From: Lycorma delicatula
Lineage: Eukaryota > Arthropoda > Insecta > Hemiptera > Fulgoridae
Assembly (NCBI RefSeq): GCF_047948215.1
Contig: NC_134456.1
Coordinates: 199,900,034 to 199,964,033, forward strand
Direction: 5' to 3'
Length of the DNA: 64,000 nucleotides
Positions 47,707-59,920 of the stretch are shown here, in pieces. Both the position numbers and the translations under genes were made by a program. A model generated the notes under the pieces. The model did not search any database. It was not told the DNA's origin and worked only from the letters and a program-made list of their open reading frames with translations. Numbering within the stretch: the stretch's first letter is position 1; each line of letters starts with the position of its first letter.

Positions 47707-48296
47707 CACATCAAGGTATTGATTTGTTTGGCAATTATCCCGCCACCACCCCATTCGGTCGCTCTAAAGCATAAGACCAAATGTCTATGCCACAAACGGG
47801 TACTGAGCCTCGAAACAGTTTAGCGACCAATGTCCTAAATAGCTCCTAGAGCTTACCTACCAGCGTGAGCGGACTAAGCGCGGTACCATACACCACCGAC
47901 TTACGTGTCCCAACCGCTCACTTGTTATATATTTACTAAATTGGGTCAACCCCGTCAACTATTAACATTATATATTACATCAATAAATTAAAATTTACTT
48001 TGTCTAGACAGCAATTCACTGCCACGCCTAGGTAGCTGAATACCAGCAAGTACTTGTCCACCAAATTAAAGCGCTTGGAGCCTTAATTGACTGGTGGTCA
48101 GCCATATATATCTCTAGGTTAGCTTCACACAGCAGTGCGGTAGGAGTCTTTTCACTAAAAATGACTGATGTTGGTAAATTACTTTTCTCTGTAAATTACT
48201 GATGTCGATTGAACAATGCAACCGCATCAAGGAACTCCCACACGGTTCGACAATGCGGCTCTCACCACATTGATTCGCCTAAACACATCAAGATAT
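47707..48296. mobile_element. ~570-bp insertion in the LINE, with 9-13 bp direct repeats
   Basis: LINE homology breaks after KKCKFFTS and resumes at SRYVNVTLRKKLIKTF. The flanks are CACATCAAGGTAT (47707-47719) and CACATCAAGATAT (48284-48296), nine identical bases extending to thirteen with one mismatch. The inserted DNA (about 47716-48283) is richer in GC than the surroundings and has no coding. I find no clear terminal inverted repeats and no poly-A. It could be a solo LTR, a MITE or a SINE-like element. Its age must be less than that of the host LINE. Confidence 0.65.
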
Positions 48297-48299
48297 GTA

Positions 48300-48705
48300 A
48301 ATGTGACTCTCAGGAAAAACTGATAAAGACGTTTGGAATAGTGTGCGCCTGTATGATAACAAAACTTGGATATTTGAGAAAGCAGACAAAAAAGGATTGA
48401 GGTCTTTGAATTATGTTGCTATCGGAGAATTAAAAAAAAATAGTTGGTTCACTAGGTTACAAATGTTCAAGTTTTATCGAGAATTGGATTAGAGAAGACA
48501 TGCTTGTTGGAAATGATTAGAAAAAAAAAGAGCAGTATGAAGTGGACATATTGTAAGACACTACATGAAATATGAAATATATTAAGTATAACATGATATG
48601 GCTGCACGACATTTAGCTCAAGAGAATGGCTGACCAATCAGAGATATGGAAAGCTACTGCCAACCAGTGTACTGATTGATAAGTAAAAAATTTAAAAAAA
48701 AAACT
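48300..48705 (+). pseudogene. LINE C-terminal region and 3' end, degenerate
   Basis: After the insertion the frame resumes with VTLRKKLIKTFGIV and a shifted KTWIFEKADKKGLRSLNYVA, matching the LRKRFLKVYVW..ETWTIGVSEKKRLEAFEMWC region of family A. Later WKATANQCTD precedes the 3' A-rich end. Several stops show it is dead. Confidence 0.65.
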
Positions 48706-50277
48706 GTTTATCAGATAAGAATATCTTTTTTAAATTTCTTATTCTTGTTTTTTATTCTTTGTAATATTAACTTAATCAATTAGAGTTGTTAAATGAACAA
48801 CGATGTATTTCCTATTAATCAAGGATAATGTCATATTTCTCTTAACATTCATTTTCATGAATTTTAATATCAATTCTCACCAACAGTACAAATTAAAGGA
48901 GAAATCAGTTCTATAAAGTTTTCATCACTAGAAACTATTATTCTCTGTTCTCTATGCAAAATTCTTCTACTTAAGATGCCGTATGGTAATGAATACCACA
49001 AAATCAATTTTGAAACATTCACCTTCTTATTTAAGATCATATTTGAGTTTTCACATTATTTAAGATCAAATTCTAATACATAACATTCTAATACAAAAAG
49101 AAATTGTAATTGTAACTAAGAAGAACTGTATATGAAGCTCCGAAAATACTGATAAAAAATGTTTTTCAGATAAATAGGTATGTTATTCTTGATTATAAAG
49201 AGGCGTCACACGAATCTTTAAATAATGAAAAACGAAGATTGTATTTCAAATAAATTGTTAAAATTCTTTAGAAATCTTTTACATGCAGTAAAAAATGTTC
49301 TTTAGAAGTAATCACGTTTGAGTATAACATGATCAGAACACTATGGCGTTTCTTAATACGCATTCTCTTGCCGAATAAAGCAACTCGCAAAAACGGTATC
49401 GATCAGATGATCTTATAACACGTCATTGCTACCGTTTAAATAAATATGTGTAGTGGGAAGTTTCAGCAGTTATTCGGTCATTAAATTAATAAATGTGAAC
49501 GAATTTCACTTTGGCGCCGCTATAAAGTTATATGTCATTGTTCTACGTAGAAGCGGATAAGTTAATTTGTAATTTTATACAATCTCTTCCAATTTTTCAT
49601 GGCTTTGACAGATCTAAAGCATCTGAGTTTAACAAAGTACTAGTCAGGTTTGTTTTGTCTGAGAGTAATGATTATATTATTTGTGATGAACAGTGATACT
49701 GTAACTTGTATGGATGAGTATCATCTTTATTTTTTTTTGTGAGCAGAATAAAACAATATATCGGCTCATTAAAAAAGGCATTGGAAAAGTGCTTTCATTT
49801 CAGTTTTTCTAGAAATTACGCCTTTGGATACAAGTTTTGGGAATAATTATCTCATTTTAAGGAAAATAAGCATTAATTTCTATTATTCCTATGATTCATA
49901 TATTCCTACATATTAAATACATTTTCATAGATAGATTAAAATCTTAAGTGAAAAATTCATCGGTGTTTCAAATGTTCCCCAATGTTCAAATGTTTACTAA
50001 TGAAAGCAATCCTTGGAGAGAAAAAAAAACAAACCGTGTTCTAAAATAAATTCTATATATTGTAAGGAAGAGTTTTATTTATTAACTTAGACAAAAATTC
50101 TCGTTATAAAATTACATAAATCCAGTCAAAAGAGAAAAAATGAAATAAAATAATAGTAATTTTATCGTTAAGTCGTCTTCTTCACAGGTGCGTGATTGAC
50201 AGATATTCCAGTTTATATTCCGTCTCTGTTTTTAGTGTACCAAACCTGATTCTATTCTCATAAAACTTAGAAAAGGT

Positions 50278-50380
<103 letters not shown>

Positions 50381-51154
50381 GTAAAATTACTAATTAATAA
50401 AAAAGGTAAACAAGATTCAACCATAAAAATCTTTCCTTAAAAAGAACTTACTTCATTAAGCAAGAAGGTTTAGTAACATTAATTAATTCATTTTAACAAC
50501 AGGATTAGTTTCCAAGAAGTAGTGTTGATTCTTCTGAGGTGTAAACTCTTTTTACAAAAAAAGCATAACATATATTAACAGTAGCGTAATTAAATAACAA
50601 CATTGGCTTGGAATTTTTTTAATCTTGCGTTACGCCTGCTTTTATTTTTTGATTCAAATACAGAAAACTGATATCAGAAGAATAATAAATTGTAGTGGAA
50701 AACAAGCTACTGTTAATTAACTAAAATAACAATTTTAAACTAATGGACAATTTCATCAAATTTTTTATTTATTTTTTTGTAGGCGAAATAAAATTTGATG
50801 TACTAGTAGTAATAGATATCTGCATTAACTGCAATAAATATTTCACACAGTGCAATAAATGTTCTCATTGCAGGGAATATTAATTTAGTACACTTTTATT
50901 TAACAATTAGCTAATGTTTAGTATATATATTCTCGATTACACTTTAATTTAAAAATCTGCCTTTTTTTAATAGGTTACTCAAAGAAAAAAGTAAATAAAT
51001 AATTAATGTTACGTTGATATCAGCTACTATAGGTTTAATAGTTGTCGACATGAATCACAAGTTTCTTTTGAAGAAAACATAGCAATTCTACAGAATAATA
51101 ATCATTTAATTCCGGGATTATTAAATAAAATGAAAACTGTTTCAATGAGTCATC

Positions 51155-51200
<46 letters not shown>
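51155..51200 (+). repeat. (AC)n(AT)n microsatellite
   Basis: An AC repeat passing into an AT repeat, the same compound pattern as at 50.28 kb. Confidence 0.9.
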
Positions 51201-52602
51201 CATATATAAATATGTCATATATGACATACCATAGACATATCAGCTTGGAAGAATTTCTTGAACGCAAGTGATTTTCACCCCCTACAAGACATATCATACT
51301 TTCATTTTGTTTATTGTTAAGGAGTGATCGTTTCAGAGAGAAAAAAAAGACTGGTTCTCTTATATTTCAGATACATTACTTACGTTAACCTCAACGAAGT
51401 CTGGAATGATAGTGTAAAATAATAAATTCACACATAATTTTCTGTCGGAAAACAATCTCTTATAAAATATCTCCTTCTCTTCTTCACTCTTATCAATCTA
51501 AATCTCAACCTAAATCTCTCTTATCAATCTCTCTTCCTCATCTTAGTAGCAGAAAAAAATTATTGAGAATTCCATATTATGATTCAACGGACAGCTATAA
51601 TCAAAAACTTAGGCTAATCCAAAACAGAGGTTTTATTCTTGTCGAATGAAGCTTGAACAAAAATTAAATACAACAAGAAAGTTGTAAGACTGAACAATAT
51701 ATATTGTGCTTGCAAAAAAACTTTTCAAAGATTCATAACTGTGTAACACAGTTTACAAGTCTTTAGAGCATGCTAAAAGTTGATATTATCTTAATTTATT
51801 TTAATGAAAGTTCTGTTTTAAAGTTGTTTCTCAATTTTAAGAAAACTTCAACTAAAAATAAATAATAATAACGCTCGTATTTGATAAAGACAATTTAACG
51901 CTAATATAAAATGCCTGTTCGTATATAGAGCAAGCAAAGTTCTATTGATGAATTTTGAGCTACAGAATACACTTTTATTTTATTATTAAATTGGAATAAT
52001 AAAAGTAATTTATTTTTAAAAAAATCAGATTTTATAAAATAAGATAACATAACCATTTCCTATAATACTTCCAGAAAAGGAGGTATGTGCTTCTGCTGTA
52101 ATATTGAATAAATATTTAGTGGTCTGAAGATCTTTTGAAAACTTAAAAAGTTAATTTAAAAGAATCTTTCACAAAAATATTATTGCTTTATTGTTGAGTG
52201 TTTTTTTGTTATTATTAATTAAATAAACCTGAAACTTTGCATTTTATTTTTAACACATTCTTAAGAATACATTCAAATAATTTTTATTAACTTTTTCATA
52301 ATCATTAATTTATTTTGTACTCGTTTAATTTATTTTTAAATTAATTTTTTATTATCAAACTTTTATCATTATTAATTGTAACAGATTTTATTACTTCTCT
52401 TTTTATTTATTAATTTTATGTTTTGTGACTCTACTTCGATCAAAAACCAGTGGTTTTAGGAAAATCTTAGAGCATATTTTTTTTTGTACGTGACGCAACA
52501 AACCTAAATATTCCTGAATGAATACGATTATTACGTAATGAACTGAATAAAATACTTATTTATCTGCTGCAACGTAATTATTTCACAGGATAACAACTTG
52601 TA

Positions 52603-53280
52603 ACAAGAACAAAACGAAAGCAATGAAACGTAGTAGAAATAACGAAGATGGACCACTGAATGTAATAATAGGAAGAGAAAAGATTATGGAAGTAGAAGAA
52701 TTTTTCTTATTTGAGAAGTAGAATTACTAAAGATGGATGAAGCAGGAGCGATATAAAATGCCGAATAGCACACACGAAACGAGCCTTCAGTCAGAAATGT
52801 AATTTATTTACATCAAAAATTAATTTAAACGTCAGGAAAAGATTTTTGAAAGTATATGTTTGGAGCGTATCTTTATATGGAACTGAAACTTGGACGATCG
52901 GAGTACCTGAGAAGAAAAGATTAGAAGCTTTTGAAATGTGGTGCTTCAGGAGAATGTTAAAAATTAGATAGGTGGATAAAGTGACAAATGTAGAGGTGTT
53001 GCGGTAAATCGATGGAGAAAGAAGCATTTGGAAAAATATATTTAAAAGAAGAGACTCACTTATAGGCCACATATTAAGACATCCTGAAATAGTCGCTTTA
53101 ATAATGGTGGGACAGGTAGAAGGAAAACACTGTGCAGACAGGCAACGTTTGGAAGATGTAAAACAAATTGTTAGGGATGTAGGTTGTTAGGGGGTATACT
53201 GAAATGATATGACTAGCACTAGATAGGGAATCTTGCAGAGCTGCATTAAACCACTCAAATGACTGAAGACAAGAAAAATA
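52603..53280 (+). mobile_element. degenerate 5'-truncated LINE, family A copy 2
   Basis: From AACAAGAACAAAACGAAAGC to AAATGACTGAAGAC this follows the 3' third of family A. It carries the C-terminal domain motifs EEFFLI, GTETWTIGVPEKKRLEAFEM, WCFRRMLKI, RRDSLIGHILRHP and an A-rich end. It has more substitutions and indels than the copies at 37 and 60 kb, with stops in place of Trp and Gln codons. It therefore marks an older wave of the same family. The 93-codon minus-strand frame across it is antisense noise. Confidence 0.85.
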
Positions 53281-55145
53281 AATAAACTTGTACAGTAAAT
53301 TTTTTTACAATCTACACTACGTATATTTCGTAATTAATTTGGAAAAAAAATTTATGCAAAGGTAAGCGATATTAATAGTTTATAAACTATTAATTACGAG
53401 TATAATAAAGTAAATTAAATCCAAACAAATTAGGTAACTCAAGTTTATTAAAATAAAAATGTCCATTTAAATTTATTTTAAAGCAAATTATTTCTTAGTC
53501 TAATAATATGATTAAAATGATGTTAGAATAAAATAAAACTTTTGAATAAGGTTTCAGTAAGGAGTATATCACAACAAAATTGTTGCAAGAATTATTATTT
53601 TTATTATTATTATTACTATTACTGTTATTTTTATTGCAACACACAGAACGCAACTAACAGAAAACCGAGTGAGTTCACCTTCTTTTCCACCTCACCTGTA
53701 CTTTCCGCTCAATTTGTAAGGTCCATTAAATCCAAGAAAGGACAGCTCGGTCCAATTGCATTTGGCCTACCACTACGTAAGGTTGACAGAAATTGACAAC
53801 AAAACGGGTCTGGTTCCAATATTCCTCTCCTCTCAACTCAATACTTTTACTTCGTTTTATCTCTCTCAACAACTCAACAAATGTTCTTCCTCCTACCTGC
53901 CACCTTTTTATAACACCCTCTGTTCTAAAATTCAATCAAATGATATCAAAAAAAAAGCAACATAGTAACTTCAAATTGAATTCTTATATTTATAAACCAT
54001 TTTTTTTTTTTTTGTTAACTATTTCTGATGTATGAATTGTTTATGATATTGCAACTGACTTTTCAATCATGATAACATTAATGATGATCAAGTTATATTT
54101 TTATATTACTCATTATATTTTTCAAATCCTATTAAAGATAAATTCAGGTCTTATTATTTTCTATTATTTATTTAACGATGCGTAGGATAGGTATCGTATA
54201 TTTATGTTATGTTTGATATTCTACGAGTTCTGTTTTTAAAAAACGTGAACTTTATTTATACAATTAAAATAATTTCAATTAGTATACATGTAATCGTAAA
54301 TAATTAATTTTTAATACCATTATTGCGTACATGTCAAATGATGAATTGAATACGACGATGCAGTATCAAACGAGTCTAGCAGAAGAACCTTACATCATGA
54401 AAGCTACTGTGGGACTTTATTAAAGTCATTGTACAACTTTATTATAAGACGATGATGTGCATCGAACGAATTCTAATGTAGAAATGAATAATTATTCTGT
54501 ACACTTGGTACAAGATGCAAACAGGATGCACCTGCATTGCATTCCATCATTCGATGGATTTCTTAGTATTAAGTGATATGAAGCACATGTGGCCTATGAA
54601 ATGCAGTGCGTCAGGATTTTATTGTAACATAACTTATAACTAGTGATTATAACTTAAGTGATATGAAGCACATGTGGCCTACGAAATGCAGTGCGTCAGG
54701 ATTTTATTGTAACATAACTTCAGCTAGTAAACAGCCTATTTAATTTTGGGAAAACGAATTATGTATTTTGCAGAATAGTCTGTTATGTTTAGTTTTTTTG
54801 TAAAAGTTCATTGAACAAAAAGAAGAACATCAAGTTTTTAAACTACGATTAACTTAACAGCTACGACTGCTCACAATCAAGATTCCAGTTGAAGTTTACA
54901 AATTCATTTATAGCAATCACCACGAAGATTCCATCTTTTTATTTATAAAAGGTTTTTCGGGAAAAAATTATTGACTATATATTTATAGGTAGGATATAAT
55001 CGTACGTAAAGACATGATAGTACCGTGATATATTTGTTACGAAAGTGGTTATGTTCAATACTTTACCAAAATTTCCGTTTCAATTTATTTATATTCCTTT
55101 ACCTTCTTCTTATTTATATTTAGGGGTTACAAAAAATAAACGTAG
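53281..55145. other. AT-rich spacer with a TTA repeat and a duplication
   Basis: No gene is supported. It holds a TTA-type repeat (about 53594-53635), a patch with a TTATAAAAAGG box on the minus strand (about 53905-53915) of unknown meaning, and the tandem duplication at 54569-54720. Confidence 0.45.
54569..54720 (+). repeat. 67-bp direct duplication, period 85
   Basis: The 67 bases at 54569-54635 recur at 54654-54720 with a single difference (TAT to TAC in the GGCCTATGAAATGC block). The copies are separated by 18 bases. The near identity points to a recent local duplication. Confidence 0.9.
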
Positions 55146-55159
55146 TGACTTTTTTCTTT

Positions 55160-55605
55160 TTTTTTCTGATGCGTCTGAGGAACCCCACTTACAGGCGGAG
55201 TGGAGTGTCAGACTCGCTTACAGGTTCCGCTTGGTGTTATTAAGAGAGCGTATGTGTGCCTGCGCCCTGCCGACCAAACTTCATATCTCACTGATCCTCC
55301 CCTCCCGGGGTCGGGTTCACAATTAAGTATTGCACGTCCCCGGGAGGGTCTTTGGGCAAGAGGAATCCAGAATCTCCGTGATTCATGACGACGTCTATCC
55401 ACGCAAGTGCACACGAACGACGGCTCCGCAGGGAACCGTCTTTCACTCTCTGACCCTTCGGTCATGTTCTCCGTCTGAGGACTTCGTATTGTGGTACTCT
55501 CTAGAAGATCCATCTGGAAGCATCCATCAGTTCCTCTCTTCCCGGAGTTTGGTTTACAGGCTCCCTTTCACGAATCCTGCGACTGTTTCAAGGTGGTACT
55601 AGCTT
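55160..55605 (-). mobile_element. GC-rich fragment, probably 3' region of an R1-like LINE
   Basis: This GC-rich island contains a strong stem-loop (separate entry) that shares its loop core and flanking layout with the 3' UTR hairpin of the R1-clade LINE. On the minus strand the upstream CCTCTTGCCCAAAGAC parallels CCTCCTTTGAGTAAAAGGAC in that element. The minus-strand sequence runs into an A-rich stretch (poly-T on plus near 55147-55165). I see no RT or endonuclease. Overlapping frames of 60-100 codons on both strands are probably products of the GC content. Confidence 0.5.
55300..55348 (-). ncRNA. 11-bp stem-loop sharing the R1-like loop core
   Basis: CCCTCCCGGGG (55300-55310) pairs perfectly with CCCCGGGAGGG (55338-55348). 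The 27-base loop contains AATTAAGTAT, the same ten bases found in the loop at 38237-38260. The stems of the two loci differ in sequence but remain fully paired. Confidence 0.6.
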
Positions 55606-58360
55606 TTCAATCAGGTGTCTATTATGTCATTAACCGCAATCATCCCCGTGACTGCAAACGTAGTAACTTAAGGTATACAAATATCCCTTTCTACATTGTC
55701 CAAAATTTAAGTATGTGCAATTATTTTTCATGAAATCAATTAAAAGATAAATAACGGAAAGTGGAAAATTAAAAAAAAATCCAGAAATTATCGTAATTAA
55801 ACTTATTTTATGATTTAACGTCATTAATTTTCTTACTATACGGTTTGGTAATATCGATGATATGTATAATAAGGGGTTCATAAGAAAGATAAAATTTTGA
55901 GAAGGAATAGCTGGGATTAGTAAGTACGGTAACTAATAAATTCTAAATAGCTTCTAAATTAATGACCAATATTTTCATTACTTATTGAATTTTAATTCAT
56001 TCTGCCGTCTTAACTCAAATAAACCAATTTTTTTTTTTTAATCAAAGCACGATTGTTACACTACATTTAAAGTTTTTTCCATTCGGGGCCTGTTCCTGTG
56101 TTGAAGGCTCTTTAATTTTTGGAAGAAACATCTTTGTTGCAGTATTTCATCCACTTTCCATAAAATTATTGATCAGTAATAGCCTGCCCATAAGTAAGCA
56201 AACATTTCCTGATTTTCCAAGAAATTTCTGGCAGAAAGAACCATTGTTCTTCCTGCCAGAAATTTAAGCAGCTCATTAGCTGCTTAGTGGATCTTTAAGG
56301 TATAATTTTGCGAGGGGTTGTTTCCTTTACATTGCAGTTCCTCAGAAGAAAAGATAAGAGCTTAGTGTTTCATTTTTCTTATGCTTGACCCATTTTTTTT
56401 TCATTTTCATATGGATAACCCTGAGAATGCACATGCTGAGGATGCTAGCACCTTTAGAAACAGGACATGATTAATATTATTTGGCAATGTTGCCTGTCTG
56501 GAGTCTAGGGACTGTCTTCTCATATAGGTGTCTGCATAATAGGTCTAACGCCTGAATGTCCTAAACAGTAAGGTAGGACTGTTCACAGAATATGAATATA
56601 AGAAAAATGTTAATGAAATAATTTAAATAATAACTGTATCATCCAACTTAAAAGTTTTATTTTTACATAAAATAAAGTAAATACTTTAAAATACTATGCA
56701 AATTCAAAAATAATAATTACAACAAAATATAGAACACATTTATAAGTTTAAAAAAGGAATTCAGATTTTAAGGTGCTGAATAATCAGACACATATATATT
56801 AATTCATACTAACCCAAGGAATTTCGTCATTTCAATATATTTAATCGACACAAAATCTTAAATACAAGTATTATGCTAATAAGCATTTTTAATTCGTACA
56901 AAAAAATTTAATAATGCAGAGTTATGTTACATCAAGATTTATGAGTCTCTAACATCAGAGCCGATTATTCTAATATATCTTTTAAAATGATTGCACTTAT
57001 AGCAAAAGTTGCTTCATATTTATACGTAGAGGAACTCGTATAATATTTTTAATATCTTAAAAACAGCTACTTAAATTTATGATAAAAACCGTTAGTTTTA
57101 TGCAATTTTGAATAAATTATATAAATATAACGTAAAATTGGAATAATATTTACATAATGCTTCTCGTAAATTATGTCAACCTTCTTTAGTGACCTCCCTC
57201 AAATAAAATGTCAAGGCCTTAAACATCTTTACCCCTTACGTCATGAATCCTTGGATAATTGAATTAAAACCGATAAAGGTGTAAATAAACTAATAATCTT
57301 TTCTGATAATTCTCTAGTAAATTACTTAAAGGGTCAGTGACCAGTAATTTATTTTAAAGAGTATGCAGTTATACAGTAGTGATTTTAAAACACATAAAAT
57401 AATTTATTTACTAGATTTTTAAACACAACAAAGATTCTTTTTTAACCAATGTTTTATGAAAATAAATAAAATTATTTATGCAATTGTTGCAATAAAAGAT
57501 AAAGAACAAAAGATCCATTGAAACTATGCACAACTGCATCATATTGTTTGTATAAAAGTCTACACATGTTTCATCTTACGTAAACACTGAAGAAGACGCA
57601 CTATTCCAGGAGACGATGCAAACTGTTAACTTCGGATCCAAAGGGAACTAGAAGAATCCAAAGAAAGAGAAAGAAGATTCTGTAACGATTGACCAGAAAA
57701 TAAAAATAGAAAAACCCACGGGATATACGTTTGAGAAGTTTAATTATGTAACAAAATATTAAGTAGTTATCAAGAATTACCTTTAAATATTTTAATGTTA
57801 TATTATTAATTAATGCAAAATTTTTATTTTTATTTTTACAGTTATTATTAGTATTATAATAATGCATCACTGTAATCAGCAGTAATAAATTATACATTGA
57901 TAGTCACGGAACAACGTTGCCGGTCAAAGTTTTGATAAATTTTAAAAAAAATTTCTTGCACAGTCCTGCGCAGGAAGACTGATTTTTCGATACCAACACC
58001 CTCAGTGTTTTACAGTCAGAAACAAAATAAATCTCAGAGTACAATGCACTACATGCGTTCAATTAACGAGTAGACCTACACATAAGTAACAAGTTTTAAC
58101 TCACTCACCACTGTGACTCCGTGCATAAACGCGTAACTTACTGCACAAATGCGTGACTCACGCAAAAACACACTACGCAATCAACATAACCTCAAATTGA
58201 GGCTATGACATCTGCTGTCAATCCTAAATTGAGCGTACTCGACCAGTTTTCATCAAATTTTCACTTACACAATTTCGGATACATTACCACAACATAATAA
58301 ATTTCAACGAAATTAATCTAGTAGTTTGATGATTTTTGAGCCAAAATTTTTATACATAGG
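55606..58360. other. AT-rich spacer with a GC-richer patch at 56.05-56.6 kb
   Basis: No gene is supported. About 56050-56600 is richer in GC and holds the tandem hairpins at 56222-56286. It may be part of an unrecognised element. A 98-codon minus-strand frame at 57601-57897 has no features I recognise. Confidence 0.45.
56222..56286. repeat. two tandem hairpins with identical CATT loops
   Basis: Arm 56222-56241 (AAATTTCTGGCAGAAAGAAC) pairs with 56246-56265 with one mismatch across CATT. Immediately after, TAAGCAGCT (56265-56273) pairs perfectly with AGCTGCTTA (56278-56286) across another CATT. The long stem is too short-looped to be a typical animal pre-miRNA. Its function is unknown. Confidence 0.7.
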
Positions 58361-58362
58361 AG

Positions 58363-58391
58363 TAATATATATATATATATATATATATATA
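58363..58391 (+). repeat. (AT)n microsatellite at LINE 5' junction
   Basis: This AT run ends where the LINE homology begins. A short TATATAT also follows the LINE poly-A at about 60665, consistent with insertion into an AT repeat. Confidence 0.85.
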
Positions 58392-58653
58392 CACTTGGAA
58401 AAAGCCAGGCGATATTGCAAGGTATCAGATAGATTATATCATGGTTAAGCAAAGATTTAGAAATCAACTCGTTGACTGCAAAACTTACCCTGGAGCAGAC
58501 ATTGATAGCGACCATAATTTGGTGATAATGAAATGTAGATTGGGGTTTAAAAACCTGAAGAAAAGTTGTCAGATGAATCGGTGGAATTTAGAGAAGCTTG
58601 AGGAAGAGGAGGTAAAGAAGATTTTTGAGGAGGACATCGCAAGAGGTGAGTAA
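58390..58653 (+). pseudogene. LINE endonuclease C-terminus (truncated)
   Basis: The open frame from 58390 reads TWKKPGDIARYQIDYIMVKQ, then GADIDSDHNLVIMKCR (the SDH catalytic box), then a charged linker ending at a TAA at 58651-58653. The YTW..RYQIDYI and SDH boxes are the last conserved motifs of APE-type LINE endonucleases. The N-terminal catalytic part is missing through 5' truncation. A frame shift here separates it from the RT frame. Confidence 0.8.
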
Positions 58654-59920
58654 AAAAGATAAAGTAGAAAATGTAGAAGAAGAATGGGGGAATGTTAAAA
58701 AGGAAATTCTTAAATCAGCAGAAGCAAACATAGGCGGAATAAAGAGAACTGGTAGAAAACCTTGGGTTTCAGACGATATATTGCAGCTGATGGATGAACG
58801 TAGAAAATATAAGAATGCTAATGATGAAGAAAGTAAAAGGAACTATCGGCAATTAAGAAATGCTATAAATAGGAAGTGCAAACTGGCGAAAGAAGAGTGG
58901 ATTAAAGAAAAGTGTTCAGAAGTGGAAAGAGAAATGAACATTGGTAAAATAGACGGAGCATACAGGAAAGTTAAGGAAAATTTTGGGGTACATAAATTAA
59001 AATCTAATAATGTGTTAAACAAAGATGGTACACCTAATACGAAAGGTAAAGTCGATAGATGGGTGGAATATATTGAAGAGTTATACGGAGGAAATGAATT
59101 AGAAAATGGTTTTATAGAGGAAGAAGAGGAAGTTGAGGAGGATGATATGGGAGAAACAATAATGAGATCTGAATTTAAGAGAGCATTAAAAGATTTAAAT
59201 GGCAGAAAGGCTCCTGGAATAGACGGAATACCTGTAGAATTACTGCGCAGTGCAGGTGAGGAAGCGATTGATAGATTATACAAACTGGTGTGTAATATTT
59301 ATGAAAAAGGGGAATTTCCGTCAGACTTCAAAAAAAGTGTTATAGTTATGATACCAAAGAAAGCAGGGGCAGATAAATGTGAAGAATATAGAACAATTAG
59401 TTTAACTAGTCATGCATCAAAAATCTTAACTAGAATTTTATACAGAAGAATTGAGAGGAGAGTGGAAGAAGTGTTAGGAGAAGACCAATTTGGTTTCAGG
59501 AAAAGTTTAGGGACAAGGGAAGCAATTTTAGGCCTCAGATTAATAGTAGAAGGAAGATTAAAGAAAAACAAACCAACATACTTGGCGTTTACAGACCTAG
59601 AAAAGGCTTTCGATAACGTAGATTGGAATAAAATGTTCAGCATTTTAAAAAAATTAGGGTTCAAATACAGAGATAGAAGAACAATTGCTAACATGTACAG
59701 GAACCAAACAGCAACAATAACAATTGAAGAACATAAGAAAGAAGCCCTAATAAGAAAGGGAGTCCGACAAGGATGTTCCCTATCTCCGTTACTTTTTAAT
59801 CTTTACATGGAACTAGCAGTTAATGATGTTAAAGAACAATTTAGATTCGGACTAACAGTACAAGGTGAAAAGATAAAGATGCTACGATTTGCTGATGATA
59901 TAATAATTCTAGCCGAGTAA
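58654..59920 (+). pseudogene. LINE reverse transcriptase, nearly intact frame
   Basis: The frame stays open for about 420 codons. A Lys/Glu-rich linker leads to KAPGIDGIPVELLRSAGEEA, MIPKKAGADKCEEYRTISL, EDQFGFRKSLGTREAIL, YLAFTDLEKAFDNVDW (motif A), GVRQGCSLSPLLFNLYMEL (motif B) and LRFADDIIILAE (motif C, FADD at 59888-59899). A two-base deletion after GCCGAG (copy 1 has GCCGAGAG) shifts into a TAA at 59918-59920. No true ATG starts this frame; it is the continuation of the endonuclease frame. The catalytic residues are all visible. Confidence 0.9.

Larger units (their letters stand above)
44955..48705 (+). mobile_element. old, near full-length LINE related to family A
   Basis: A probable 5' UTR (about 44955-45370) is followed by degenerate endonuclease, RT and C-terminal segments in plus-strand order. 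The 3' end (GGAAAGCTACTGCCAACCAGTGTACTGATTG..A-run, about 48650-48705) is homologous to the GAGAGCTGCATCAAACCAGTCAAATGACTG end of family A. Stops and shifts are frequent, so it is much older than the 37- and 60-kb copies. A separate ~570-bp insertion splits it at 47.7-48.3 kb. Confidence 0.75.

Noticed and set aside
55208..55602. Overlapping ORFs of 60-101 codons in the GC-rich 55-kb island
   Set aside because: They read through a perfect 11-bp stem-loop in both directions and have no motif. High GC content with few stops explains them.
58843..59283. 146-codon minus-strand ORF opposite the LINE RT
   Set aside because: It is antisense to a clear RT frame. Ser/Leu-rich antisense frames arise from the A-rich, Glu/Lys-rich codons of the sense strand.
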